Part shown: positions 1 to 9,744 of the stretch, one piece after another
Numbering within the stretch: the stretch's first letter is position 1
How the letters are laid out: every line of letters starts with the position of its first letter
The notes under the pieces: generated by a model
Database searches by the model: none
What the model was told of the DNA's origin: nothing
The model's input: the letters and a program-made list of their open reading frames with translations, nothing else
Made by a program: the position numbers and the translations under genes
NCBI RefSeq assembly: GCF_027942865.1
Contig: NC_134524.1
Span: 24,471,536-24,535,535, forward strand
Length of the DNA stretch: 64,000 nucleotides
Reading direction: 5' to 3'
From: Odontesthes bonariensis
Lineage: Eukaryota > Chordata > Actinopteri > Atheriniformes > Atherinopsidae

Positions 1-514
1 TATACATTTTATGCATTAACAAGGAAGGGGACAAATTTACTTTATCAAATGTCTGTTTAAAACAGCTGGCACTTAAGATTTCAAGTGTGTGGAGTCAATT
101 CATGTGTTTAATTAATTAATTTATTTCTACATTTTGATGTGTTTGGTGTATTTTAACAGGCAGGACAGTGTTTTTAAATTCCACAAAACTGTGACTAAAT
201 GTTTTGCCACATTGTGAAATCACTGTGATCAGTTTTTATGCATAATGCACTTAAATAAATGTTAAACTGGGTAAAAGTGTTGTTGGAATTGCACATACAT
301 TTCTTAAAAACTGAGGTTGTTCATAATATATTTAGTAAAAGGACAATTCATTTAATGTAAAGATTTTTATTATTTACTTATTTTTTGCACTAATACAAAG
401 AAAACGTGCTTATTGTTAGTTCTATGTAATTTTGGAACGAGTTTACTGATGTGGCCCCTTGAGATAAGATTAAGGTGTATACGGCCTTAGACCAAAATGA
501 GTTTGACACCCCTG
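1..514. mobile_element. hAT-like element, right end
   Basis: AT-rich non-coding sequence that stops at 514 with gtttgacacccctg; its reverse complement CAGGGGTGTCAAAC is a terminus seen in many vertebrate hAT elements. Sequence shared with the duplicate locus at 36.3 kb begins directly after this point. That supports 514 as an insertion boundary in copy A only. The left end and the matching 8-bp target duplication lie outside the window, so the class is inferred. Confidence 0.5.
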
Positions 515-579
515 GCTTGGAGAAATCTTTTGTGTGAACTTCAAAAGGATCCAAGTCTTCTTCCTCTCTGTCATTGCAG

Positions 580-1698
580 AAACATGGGGCGCAAGAGGGA
601 TCCAGATGGCACTGCTATAAGGACTGTGGGAAAGTTATCAAACGGTCAAATCTGAGGTATCATCAGAGGCTTCATACTGGAGAGAAGCCATACAGCTGTG
701 ATCAGTGCGGGGCAGCTTTCACTCAATTATCTGATCTAAAGAAACACCAACGTATTCATACAGGAGAGAAACCTTTCAGCTGTGACCAGTGTGGGGCAGC
801 TTTCAATCAATTATCTAATCTAAAGACGCACCAACGTATTCACTCAGGAGAAAAACCTTTCATTTGTGGTCAGTGTGGGAAAGCTTTTACTGCATTAAGC
901 AGTCTAAAGAGACACCAACTTATTCACACAGGAGAGAAGCCATACAGCTGTGGTCAGTGTGGGGCAGCTTTCACTGAATTAGGTGGTCTAAAGAAACACC
1001 AACGTATTCACTCAGGAGAGAAGCCATACAGCTGTGGTCAGTGTGGGGCAGCTTTCACTACATTAGGTAATCTAAAGACACACGAACGTATACACACAGG
1101 CAAGAAACCATACAGCTGTGGTCAGTGTGGGGCAGCTTTCACTTTATTATCTAGTCTAAAGAGACACCAACGTTATCACACAGGAGAGAAGCCATATAGC
1201 TGTGGTCAGTGTGGGGCAGCTTTCACTGAATTAGGTAATCTGAAGACACACCAACGTATACACGCGGGAGAGAAACCATACAGCTGTGGTCAGTGTGAGG
1301 CAGCGTTCACTTTATTATCTAGTCTAAAGAGACACAAACGTGTCCACACAGGAGAGAAGCCATACAGCTGTGGTCAGTGTGGGGCAGCTTTCAATGTATT
1401 GGGTAATCTGAAGACACACCAACGTAGTCACACAGGAGAGAAGCCATACAGCTGTGGTCAGTGTGGGGCAGCTTTCACTTTATTATCTAGTCTAAAGAGA
1501 CACCAACGTATTCACACAGGAGAGAAGCCATACAGCTGTAGTCAGTGTGGGGCAGCGTTCAATGTATTAGGTAATCTGAAGACACACCAACGTAGTCACA
1601 CAGGAGAGAAGCCATACAGCTGTGGTCAGTGTGGGGCAGCTTTCACTTTATTATCTAGTCTAAAGAGACACCAACGTAGTCACACTGCAGAGAAATGA
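580..1698 (+). CDS. C2H2 zinc-finger protein, terminal exon (13 fingers)
   Basis: Terminal coding exon of a C2H2 zinc-finger gene, probably a sequence-specific DNA-binding nuclear protein. The exon follows a pyrimidine-rich acceptor ending tcattgcag at 579; the frame has no ATG there, so upstream exons must supply the start. It encodes one divergent finger (CYKDC spacing) followed by twelve regular fingers of the form SCGQCGAAF...L..H...H, joined by TGEKP-type linkers, and ends TAEK-stop. No KRAB, SCAN or BTB domain is visible in the window. The last four fingers are two near-identical two-finger units (helices NVLGNLKTH and TLLSSLKRH), so the array grew recently by duplication. An ATTAAA near 2183 could serve as a poly(A) signal. 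A paralogue with 11 fingers lies at 36391-37341. The frame is fully open; target and function are unknown. Confidence 0.88.
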   Translation, partial: KHGAQEGSRWHCYKDCGKVIKRSNLRYHQRLHTGEKPYSCDQCGAAFTQLSDLKKHQRIHTGEKPFSCDQCGAAFNQLSNLKTHQRIHSGEKPFICGQCGKAFTALSSLKRHQLIHTGEKPYSCGQCGAAFTELGGLKKHQRIHSGEKPYSCGQCGAAFTTLGNLKTHERIHTGKKPYSCGQCGAAFTLLSSLKRHQRYHTGEKPYSCGQCGAAFTELGNLKTHQRIHAGEKPYSCGQCEAAFTLLSSLKRHKRVHTGEKPYSCGQCGAAFNVLGNLKTHQRSHTGEKPYSCGQCGAAFTLLSSLKRHQRIHTGEKPYSCSQCGAAFNVLGNLKTHQRSHTGEKPYSCGQCGAAFTLLSSLKRHQRSHTAEK

Positions 1699-2490
1699 TT
1701 GGCTTAAATCAACAACAATTTTTATGGCAGATAAGCAAACATTCACCTGGGAGCAGCAACAGGAACTTCCAATCAGAAGCTTTGCCTTTCTTCAGATTAA
1801 AAATCTTCTTTGTGGATTACCACCTTCTCTTGTCAGGACTTTAGTTCTGAATGTTCTGTGGGGAGCACATGTTTGAAGAACCATTGAAAATGCTTTATAA
1901 TTTGTTGGGATTGCTTTAACTGGGGACGGATCTCCCGACGTTTAAGACAAACATGGCATCAATTGTGAGTTGATGGACAGAACAAAATGCAGTCTGTTTG
2001 AAAGTAGACCATGTTTATTCTGTTACACTGAACATATTTTGTTTTGTTTAAAGTTAAGATCCACAAAGTAGCTTTGCAGCAGCTGTGGGTATTTCTGTAA
2101 ACATCTGAAGAAGCAATATATCATTTCAGTTTGATGTGAAGTCGAGCTTTACACTCGTCTGTATTTCATTGTTCTGCATTTCATTAAAGGGCAGATGTTA
2201 ACTTTTCTCATTCTCTTCATGTTCTTGCTACACAGATATGTTTGAAGAAAATGTGTGTCTGGTTACGAGGGAAAGTTGACCCTAATCATCTACCCCAAAG
2301 AACCAGAAATCTTTAACGCAGGCTGAAAAAGGTTTGGAGTTGTTCCCTGTACTTTCCAGACAGCTGTACGATGCTCATGACTGAAGCTGAAAGTTAAGGC
2401 TGTTCCAACACTAAAAGGACACGAGGCTCAACTTTAAGCTGTGAAACTCGTTCAAATGTCTGTGTTGGAATCAGATGTGTGAACGGATTT
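1699..2490 (+). other. Presumed 3' UTR shared by both zinc-finger copies
   Basis: Non-coding sequence that follows the stop codon and is well conserved in the duplicate at 37342-38130, including an ATTAAA hexamer near 2183. No open frame of note. It is consistent with a 3' untranslated region, but the transcript end is not known. Confidence 0.4.
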
Positions 2491-2499
2491 TAGTCCAAA

Positions 2500-3665
2500 T
2501 GTCATGGCTGCACTGAGGGAAAAGGCAGCTAAGCAGGCTAACGGTACTTTGAATGGAACCGTTTAACACGAGAAAACTGATCTGTTTGTTGCTTCTACTA
2601 CTGCTCAGTTACTCACACAATCAGGTACTGAGCAGATTTACCAAACAGACATTCTGCTGTAATCTCAGATGCTCTCAGTCGCGCTGCTCACGTTGTTTTA
2701 GTCCACAACTCTTCTTCTTCTTCTCCCCCGACGGCTACACAATTTACCCAGAATTTACCTGTGGCAGAGTGTGCACACAACACCCTTATACTTTATTGGA
2801 TTGTATCTACAAACTGAAACGCTGATCATTTAAACCTGCTTCAGGCTGTTTTTGTTCCCTTTAGTTTTAAGCTGACTGTTTGGCGTACCCTGAGCATTTC
2901 AATGGAAAATGTTCAGCACAGACTTGGAGTTGTATTGTGTTCTTGTAGTAACTACGTCCCCACAGCTATTATGTCCTGAAGAGTATCTTAGAAAGCGCTT
3001 TGTGCCGCTCACAGTGGGAGAATCTCACTGACAAATCCCACTTTGGCCTAAAGATGTGATCAGCGGTGACTTTTTTGTGTTAGCGACTGGCGCTACGGTC
3101 CTGGCTGAACAGGAAGTAGCCACCAGAAATGCAAGACAGTCGCTGTAGCCACTGAATGTTACGCAGGACTGTTTTCCTGTATGCAGATGGTCATCAGTGA
3201 AGTCACCTCCCCCGAAAGAGCCTCGTCATGTTGTGAATATGTGGCAAAACATGGTAAGCCAGCCGGGGGGGCTGTTAGCGTGACAGAGACAGTCCCTCAG
3301 TCAGAGACGAACCTCAGAAGTTAAACCCAGTTTGTAACTGAGCTGACTCACAGTGGAAGTCACACGTTAGATCTGGTTCTCAAGGAGTGTTTCCTGTTGA
3401 GATCCAGCCGTGTCTGATCAGTGCTGCAGTTTATTGTTTTGCATTATTCTCTCCTCTTACTCAGACTACACCTGAAACTAATCAAAATCAGGAAGCAGCA
3501 TGAAGAATTGTCACATCAGCCAACTCAAAGAACTAATAACAAGTGCTTCAAAAAGGCAAATGACGTAAAAATGAGGAAAATACCCTCAGTCCCCAGAAGT
3601 CTTTCTGGGGTTCCTGCTCCCAAAGCACACTGAGCGCTGTTTCTGTGCTTCAGTGTTTTTCAGTA
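2500..3665. other. Block present only in copy A of duplication 1
   Basis: The counterpart in copy B (near 38130-38163) passes directly from the left to the right flank. This block was therefore inserted in A or deleted from B; I see no clear target duplication or terminal repeats. A 90-codon frame at 2553-2825 starts with a leucine-rich, signal-like stretch but has no recognisable domain or splice context, so I do not call it a gene. Confidence 0.45.
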
Positions 3666-4312
3666 GTTTGTGTTCACTTTTTCCACCTCCGTAATGATCT
3701 GTAAAACTGAAGGTTGTTAAAGATCACAGTGCTGGATCCAAACAATAGTGTAATGTTCCAATCTGACCTCCTGGTGGCAGTGTCGTCTCACTGGTGGGGA
3801 TTTCTCATTGATTCTTTTAAAAGCAGGAATCACTGTCAGATATTCATGATCTGAAGGGGATGAACTCCTGTGCTTCTGCAAAATACCTGAGTTTCCTCCA
3901 GTGCCACCATGAAGTTAGTGTTTTTCGCCATATATATTTATATTTACACTAACTTATAGATTTAATCTGCTGTAACTCCTGGTTAAATGGAGGTTTTCCT
4001 CTGTCTTTAACTGCAGAATTCCACCGTAATATAATTCTAGTTAAAAAAAATAATAATAATAAACTCATGTTTCAGCTTTAGTTATTTATAAATGTAAATT
4101 GATGATACATATTGGATGGAAGCTTTTGGCTCCGGATGAAATGTTTTGGGTTCAGGTGGAACCGAACCAGGTCAGCACCATTATTCCAGAATTCTTTGCA
4201 TCTTCTTCAGATTTTCTCTGTGAAAACAGAGACTTCTGAAACATGTTTCTGAGCTGGTGTGGATGCTGCTGGAAGGACCTCTGCTGGTCACTGGTAGTTT
4301 TTCACATCTGTT

Positions 4313-4545
4313 ATGATGTGTAACCGTAGCAACGGGAAAGTTGTTCACCTGTTGGTACAGCTAACTGAGCTTCACAGAAGCTCAAGAAATGGCTGGAAAA
4401 ATACCCCAAATCTGGATGAGCTGGAGAGGAGACGTCTAGGAAATAGAGCAGGAACAAACTGGAGGAAAAGGAGGAGGAAGTTTAAAGCATTTCTTCCCTC
4501 GATCATCAGGGGAAATGTGAGGTCACTGGTGGATAAGACAACTAC
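4313..4545 (+). pseudogene. LINE endonuclease N-terminal fragment (copy A)
   Basis: The frame ends with a basic RKRRRKF stretch followed by FLPSIIRGNVRSLVDK. This resembles the start of the apurinic-type endonuclease domain of fish non-LTR retrotransposons (pattern NVRSL-NK). Nothing downstream continues the domain. The same fragment is in copy B at 40150-40375, so it predates the duplication. LINE clade not assignable. Confidence 0.45.
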
Positions 4546-4573
4546 ATGGATCAACTACACACTGAAAAGTTGA

Positions 4574-6429
4574 ATCCTAAACTTTCTCTTTTCATTTTCT
4601 TTTCATAGGGACTGAGTTCAAGCCTTTTCCAGGTTCCACTCAATCTTTCTCAGTCTTCAAAGTTTGAAACCAACAAGTCTTATACTTTATTGGGATACAG
4701 AGCACGAGACAGAACACCAAGCAGCTGAACAAACCAGAGACAGTTGATGAGCAAAGCTGCTTCACAGGAAACATGTTGGAAGACTAAAAGATAGTGTCTG
4801 TGGTCATCAGTCTCAGGTAAAAAAGTGCCAAGAAAGCAGCACAAAGCAGCAGAGGCATCGCTCAGAGGGTCAATAAACTGCTTTGGGACTCGGAGATCAT
4901 ATGTTCAAGTCCTGTGAGAACTGCTCAAAGAGTTTAAATGTCTCCAGCTTTTAGAGGCCAAAGCAAAGAGTGAAAAGCTTTAAGGTGGAAAGTTTCATTC
5001 TCTGATTTAATGTCTCAAACTGGTACTGAGCAGCTTTTAGTTTGTCAGGATGAGGGATGAAAGCTCCTAAAGAAATAAAGTCTGCAGTTCAGCATCCAAA
5101 CAGAAGAATGGAAGCAGCTCAGAAAGGAGGCTGAAGCTGTGATTGGGTGGTTCAGGCAGATGCAGAGCAGCTTCTGGAAGCAGAGGGAGGGGCTTCAGCT
5201 CCTGTAGATGCTGATGGCTGTTAGGAAAGGAAGGGCAGTTTGTTCAGCTCAGAGCAGGCTGGGGTTTATCAAGCCAAAATGAAAAGAGAAACTTTAGGAT
5301 TCAACCCTTCAGTGTGGCGTTGAACAGCTCAGGCTGTCGGCTGAAAGCTCTGAGCCTCCGAGAACGTGGAAACTACGACCAGAGCACTTTTAAAGTTCAA
5401 CAACGCTGCTCACAAGGAGCAGCTCAGGATGATGGGATGCTGCCTGGGGTTGGACTCATCACGGGTTCAATTCCCACAGATGCTCTGAGTCACAGCTGTC
5501 TTTCAGCTCGCAGCCCAAGCCGTGCGCCCAGATGCTCAGTTAAACATCAGTTAAAGGCAGATGATTTATCTGATCTGATTATTTACAACATGTTCATTCA
5601 GCTTTGGACATATTTGTGGAATGAATGGTTTATGGCTTGTATCTTTAAAAACTTTGCCCCCTGGTGTGTGAAGAGAAGAAGAAACCACAGGGACCCACAC
5701 AGGAAGAGGGCGGGCTTTATTTGGGGCTTCAACAACCAGCTCAAACTGGCCAAATGAGTGAGAGACACAACGATGGAAACAAGTGTTCAGTAGCTGCTCT
5801 GTAAGTAGTGAAGCTGTGTTTTTCTGCTTTAGCTGAAATCCTTTAACTGTTCCTGCTCTGTGGAGAACTTCTGATAGTGGAGGGGACATTTAAACAGCTC
5901 AGGCTGAGGTCGGATGGAAAACACATGGTGATGAGCTGCTTCAGGAGGAACTTTACACAACTAAGAGCGTACAGAAACTAAGTGAAAAGAATGCAAAATA
6001 AATGCTCAGTTTGATCCAAACTCCTGCAGCTGAGCGTGTAAAGTTAGTTTTGTTATTGAGTGGCTAACATTTCAGATAAAGGACATAACAGCAGTATTTA
6101 CTGCACATGGAGCAGCTTCACATCAGCACAGAAAGATGTTTGTATTCATCGCTGGTTTGATCTGAGCTCTGCGTTTCTCACGTTGTCGGCTTTATAGAGT
6201 TAAATGACTTTATTTGTCTGATTCAGACCAACCTGAGTCTCATTTCTCTTCAGTTCTGACGTCACTGCTGAGCTGCACAGCTGATCCAGGTTAGCTGGGA
6301 TCAAGCTTTTATCACCATTCAGATGTTTGAACTCTTTATCAGTGACTTCAGCAGGAACCTGTGATATGAAAGAGATGGAATAATGAATAAGTGAATCCAG
6401 CTTTTTGCTCCTCATGTCAGCGCTCACAG
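4574..6429. other. No gene recognised
   Basis: About 1.9 kb between the duplication and the Ig receptor remnant. Open frames at 5314-5757 (+) and 5566-5889 (-) overlap each other and show no domain. It probably holds the promoter and leader exon of the receptor gene, but I could not identify a signal-peptide exon. Confidence 0.4.
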
Positions 6430-7552
6430 CTGGTCTGACTGTGAGTCCCAGCAGCTCTCAGCTGTCTGAAGGAGACTCTGTGTCTCTGAGCTGTGAGGAG
6501 GACCACCGCTCTGCTGGATGGACTCTGAGGAGGAACCAGGACTCAGTGTGGATCAGGAAGGGGCAAAGCAGCCGGTTCCTCCTGTAGCATCAGCTCCACA
6601 CAGCCATCAGACAGTGGAGTTTACTGGTGTGAGCCCAGAGAGGGAGCAGCCAGTAACAGCATCAGCCTCACTGTCTCTGCTGGTAAGATCAGACTGTGGA
6701 GTTAGTGCTGATGAAGCTGTGTGGAAATGGATGAAATGCTGCAGTTTGTCTCTGTGCTGAGGTGGATCAGTGATCCTGCAGAGTCCTGTCCTCCCTGTGA
6801 TGGAGGGAGGTGACATCACTCTGAGCTGTCCAACAAAGACCCCCCAGCTGCTTTCTATAAAGATGGCTCCCTCATCAGGGCGGAGCCTGTAGGTCACATG
6901 ACCCTCCACCCTGTTACCAGCTCTGATGAAGGCCTCTGCAGGTGCAGCATCAGCGGTCATGGAGAGTCTCCACCCAGCTGGATCTCTGCCACAGATGAGG
7001 GTTACTCAGGTGACTCTCTGTGATTCCTGAGCTGAGTTTAAAGAGTTTAAACATTCATAATGTGACGATGATGTGATAAATATCTTTATTTCATATAAAG
7101 CCACCACCACACCTCCTCCTACATCCATCTCTCCAGCTGGTTCCTCTCCTCTTCTCTCCCTGGTGTTGCCTCATGTTTCTGCCTGTGTTGTGGTTCTTCT
7201 GCTGGTTCTGCTGGTTCTACTGGTTCTGTAGGTGAGACAGATATTATGTTTCCAGGTTTTATTACATGTGTTCTATCATTCATTCAGATATTTTTATTTC
7301 TGTATTTTCATTATATTATATCACAATACATGTTAAAATATTTCAGCTGATAAAGAACAAGTTGGAGAGGATGATGTCACGTACCGCGATGTTAAGATAT
7401 CACGTCGTAAACAACAGAAAATCAAAACAACTCAAGGTAAAATGTGTGCGTGAACGGAGATATTCTGAAGGCTGGAGATCACTTTTTAAGACTTTTATAC
7501 ATAATTAGAACACTTTAGTTATATTTTAGAGGCTGAATGCAGTATGGAATGA
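6430..7552 (+). pseudogene. Fc-receptor-like Ig receptor with ITIM-like tail, broken
   Basis: Exons of a teleost Fc-receptor-like or inhibitory Ig receptor. Ig domain 1 is at 6430-6682 (starts [20 protein letters not shown], ends near GVYWC). Ig domain 2 is at 6762-6994 ([16 protein letters not shown] ... [11 protein letters not shown] ... [10 protein letters not shown]). A stalk and hydrophobic segment is at 7101-7231. A cytoplasmic exon at 7347-7436 carries DVTYRDVKI, which fits both ITIM (V-x-Y-x-x-V) and ITSM (T-x-Y-x-x-V). A last small exon at 7530-7552 ends in a stop. Lesions: a frameshift in domain 1 near 6540; a frameshift in domain 2 after the first cysteine (near 6845); the conserved Tyr before the second cysteine of domain 2 is Cys; and AT instead of GT at the domain 2 donor (6995). 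Junctions are otherwise in phase. The intact relative would be a surface receptor recruiting SH2 phosphatases. No leader exon was found. A functional allele elsewhere is possible. Confidence 0.75.
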
Positions 7553-7886
7553 TCAGAAAACATCAGGAGGTTGAAACATTTTCAGTAAAGTGAATTTTAT
7601 CTGAAATGTGGAAGAAGAAGTCTGCAAACATGTAAAACTGTTATTTAGAAATGAAAGAATATTTTCACTGTAATTATATTTAAATCAAAGAATATAATGT
7701 TCATTTTAACTGGAATTTCTATTTAAATTGTAGTTAAACACTGAATTATTCAATCCAACAGATAACACTTTGATGATGAAACCTTTTTATTTTTGTTGTT
7801 TCTTTTGATCATTTCTGGATTAAATTACTTAATAACTTCATGAAGTTAAACTAATAAAACCAAAATCTCTGCGTAAGCCAGCTGTT

Positions 7887-7928
7887 CTGTGCACGCTGAG
7901 CTGTGCACGCTGAGCTGTGCACGCTGGG
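7887..7928 (+). repeat. 14-bp tandem repeat, three units
   Basis: Three consecutive copies of ctgtgcacgctgag, the last differing at one base, lie just upstream of the start of segmental duplication 2 (7931). Confidence 0.85.
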
Positions 7929-7930
7929 AT

Positions 7931-9510
7931 TCACTGAGGATGTTTTATTCATGGTGTGCAGCTTCTGCTCTTCTGCACACAGCATGAACTGTACAAGTTA
8001 AAGTGTTTGTTGGTTATTTAACCTGAAAGCCTCCAGCAGCATCCATGTTTCCTCATTAAAGCTCTGAAAGAGGAATGAGTGAAACCTGTCTGTCTGAGTG
8101 TTTCTGTAACCTGAGACAGCAAGAAGCCGTCAGGCTCCTCCTCCTCTGTCTCAGTCTTATGATGTCATCATGTTACTGTGATCATGTGATGAACACACTG
8201 ATGACCTCAGACTTCATCCAACCATCAGTTCACCTCAAGCTAAAGATGAGGTTTATAAAATAACTGAAGGCTGTTTTAAAGACTTTTTCAGGGTTTTTAG
8301 GCTTGTTGCTGCATCAGTGTTAAAATAAGAATAAATGTTTCTGTAAATGTTCAAATTTACTCATTATTTCTGCATTTTGTTGCTGTTGTTTTGCCAATAA
8401 ATGATTGTACTTCTAACTCTCTGTGTTGTGTATTTATTTCCATGTTACTCAGCATGGAACAGGGAGCGTTCCCTCCCTGAGAGGAAAGTCATGTCAGATA
8501 TCATGTTTTTCTATCTTTCTATGAGCTGTGAGGCCAAACAGCAAAAGACTGCAGCTGGTTTTTCTCAGGGTTGAAGGTTGTTTTTGTCACTTTTCTGCCA
8601 CAAGAGGAAAACAGCACAGCTTCATCCACAGGAACCTCCCTCAGGAAACTGTTGGTGGCCACAGAAGTGCTTTAAATTAAAGGCCAAACTGAAGCTAAAG
8701 GAATGATGACAACACTGATAATCTAATGACTTGGATCCAAAGGGAAAGTTCCCATGAGCCTTTGCAGTCAGCATGAAGCAGCCCATAGTCAGAGCCTCCT
8801 CTGCTGCTGCTGAAGTTAATTTCAGCCCAAAGTGAGACATGACGGTGATGTTTCAGGAGCTGCTGACACACACTGAGCAGCTTTAGCTCAGAACACCTGG
8901 AACACACACATCATGGTGTCATCACGTGGTTTCCTGGCTCCGCCCCTCTGATGGTGCCCCTCAGCCTGCCTGATGGCATTCAGGGGCAGCGGGCCGGTGA
9001 GACTCCCTCTGGTGGCAGAAAACAGAATTACACATGGTTTCACTCACTTTCTCGTCGGGTTTAGGAATAAAAGTCCACATGGAAAGGTGGTTATTTTAGG
9101 CTCTGCCTTGTGACTCTCTGCATAGGGACAGCCACCCCTCACCTCCATAACACATCTGATGTCGATACTCTTTTAAGAAAGACATACGTGATGACCACAT
9201 GCCAATTATCGCTGTGGCTGCTTAACCTTAAATGGAAGATGTTTTTGAAGCCTCGAGCCGGATGGTCTCTCCTCTCCAGAGCAGCTGAAGGCCAACAGAA
9301 CCAGATGGAACCCTGAGGTTCCCAAAGCAGATGCCTCCTCCCCCCGACTACACATCCATATCCTGTCCATGTAAACCACAAACAGGGTCGGAGACGAGGG
9401 GCAGAACTGGTAGAGTCCCCGTAACCCAGAACCACTTCCCAACCAGAATGCAGACACAGCTCTGACTGCGTTATTCAGTGACTGGATATCCTGTAAAAGT
9501 GACTTCTGCG
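7931..9510 (+). repeat. Segmental duplication 2, copy A
   Basis: Near-identical to 60928-62694 in the same orientation. Copy B carries an extra (GGAT)n-rich segment near 62030-62222. The copies diverge at 9510/62694, where copy B meets a hAT element. The block holds the receptor 3' UTR, its poly(A) signal and an RTE-type reverse-transcriptase scrap. Confidence 0.9.
8395..8400 (+). terminator. Poly(A) signal AATAAA
   Basis: AATAAA within gccaataaatgattg, ~840 bp after the Ig receptor stop codon and conserved in the duplicate near 61386. It is the likely cleavage signal of the receptor gene. Confidence 0.5.
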
Positions 9511-9565
9511 GCACCCCCCACAGACTCCCTGGGGGTCCAGAGTCCAGAAAACACATGTAACACAA
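9139..9565 (-). pseudogene. RTE/Rex3-like reverse transcriptase fragment
   Basis: Reading on the minus strand gives PSSPTLFVVYMDRI followed by SRGEE. This matches the well-known fish RTE/Rex3-type motif around the turn before the catalytic FADD. The catalytic residues themselves are not present in frame, and several frames are needed to follow it. A second copy lies in duplication 2 (62357-62694). Clade assignment comes from recall of the family. Confidence 0.5.
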
Positions 9566-9744
9566 CCCTAACCCTGGATGGTTAAACTCCCATGATCCCT
9601 ACAGTAACTATGTGAGGGTAAAGATCTGGTCCACTGTTCCATGACCTGAACACATTTCTCCTCCTGAAAGGTTCAGTTACCAATCAGAGCCCCCTCTTCA
9701 GCCTTAAACTTTACAAGAGAAGTGAGATTTTCCCCAATAACAGA

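Larger units (their letters stand above)
515..4545 (+). repeat. Segmental duplication 1, copy A
   Basis: Collinear with 36325-40375 in the same orientation. Shared parts are the zinc-finger exon, ~800 bp of downstream sequence (1699-2490 against 37342-38130) and a distal block (3666-4545 against 38163-38409 plus 39767-40375). Copy A has an extra block at 2500-3665. Copy B has a transposon insertion. Read by eye, the copies are highly similar, with scattered substitutions and small indels. Confidence 0.88.
7553..8400 (+). other. Presumed 3' UTR of the Ig receptor remnant
   Basis: Non-coding stretch after the receptor stop codon, ending with a poly(A) signal. From 7931 onward it is duplicated at 60928. 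The open frame at 8075-8263 is not supported by any domain. Confidence 0.45.

Noticed and set aside
574-579. TTG as a start codon for the zinc-finger frame
   Set aside because: These bases are the end of a splice acceptor (tcattgcag); the frame is an internal or terminal exon.
2553-2825. 90-codon frame with a leucine-rich start
   Set aside because: No domain, no splice context, and the block is absent from the duplicate copy.
3909-3960. ATG in ideal Kozak context (gccaccatgaag) as a leader exon of the Ig receptor
   Set aside because: The frame closes after 17 codons with no usable GT donor, and it lies 2.5 kb from the first Ig exon.
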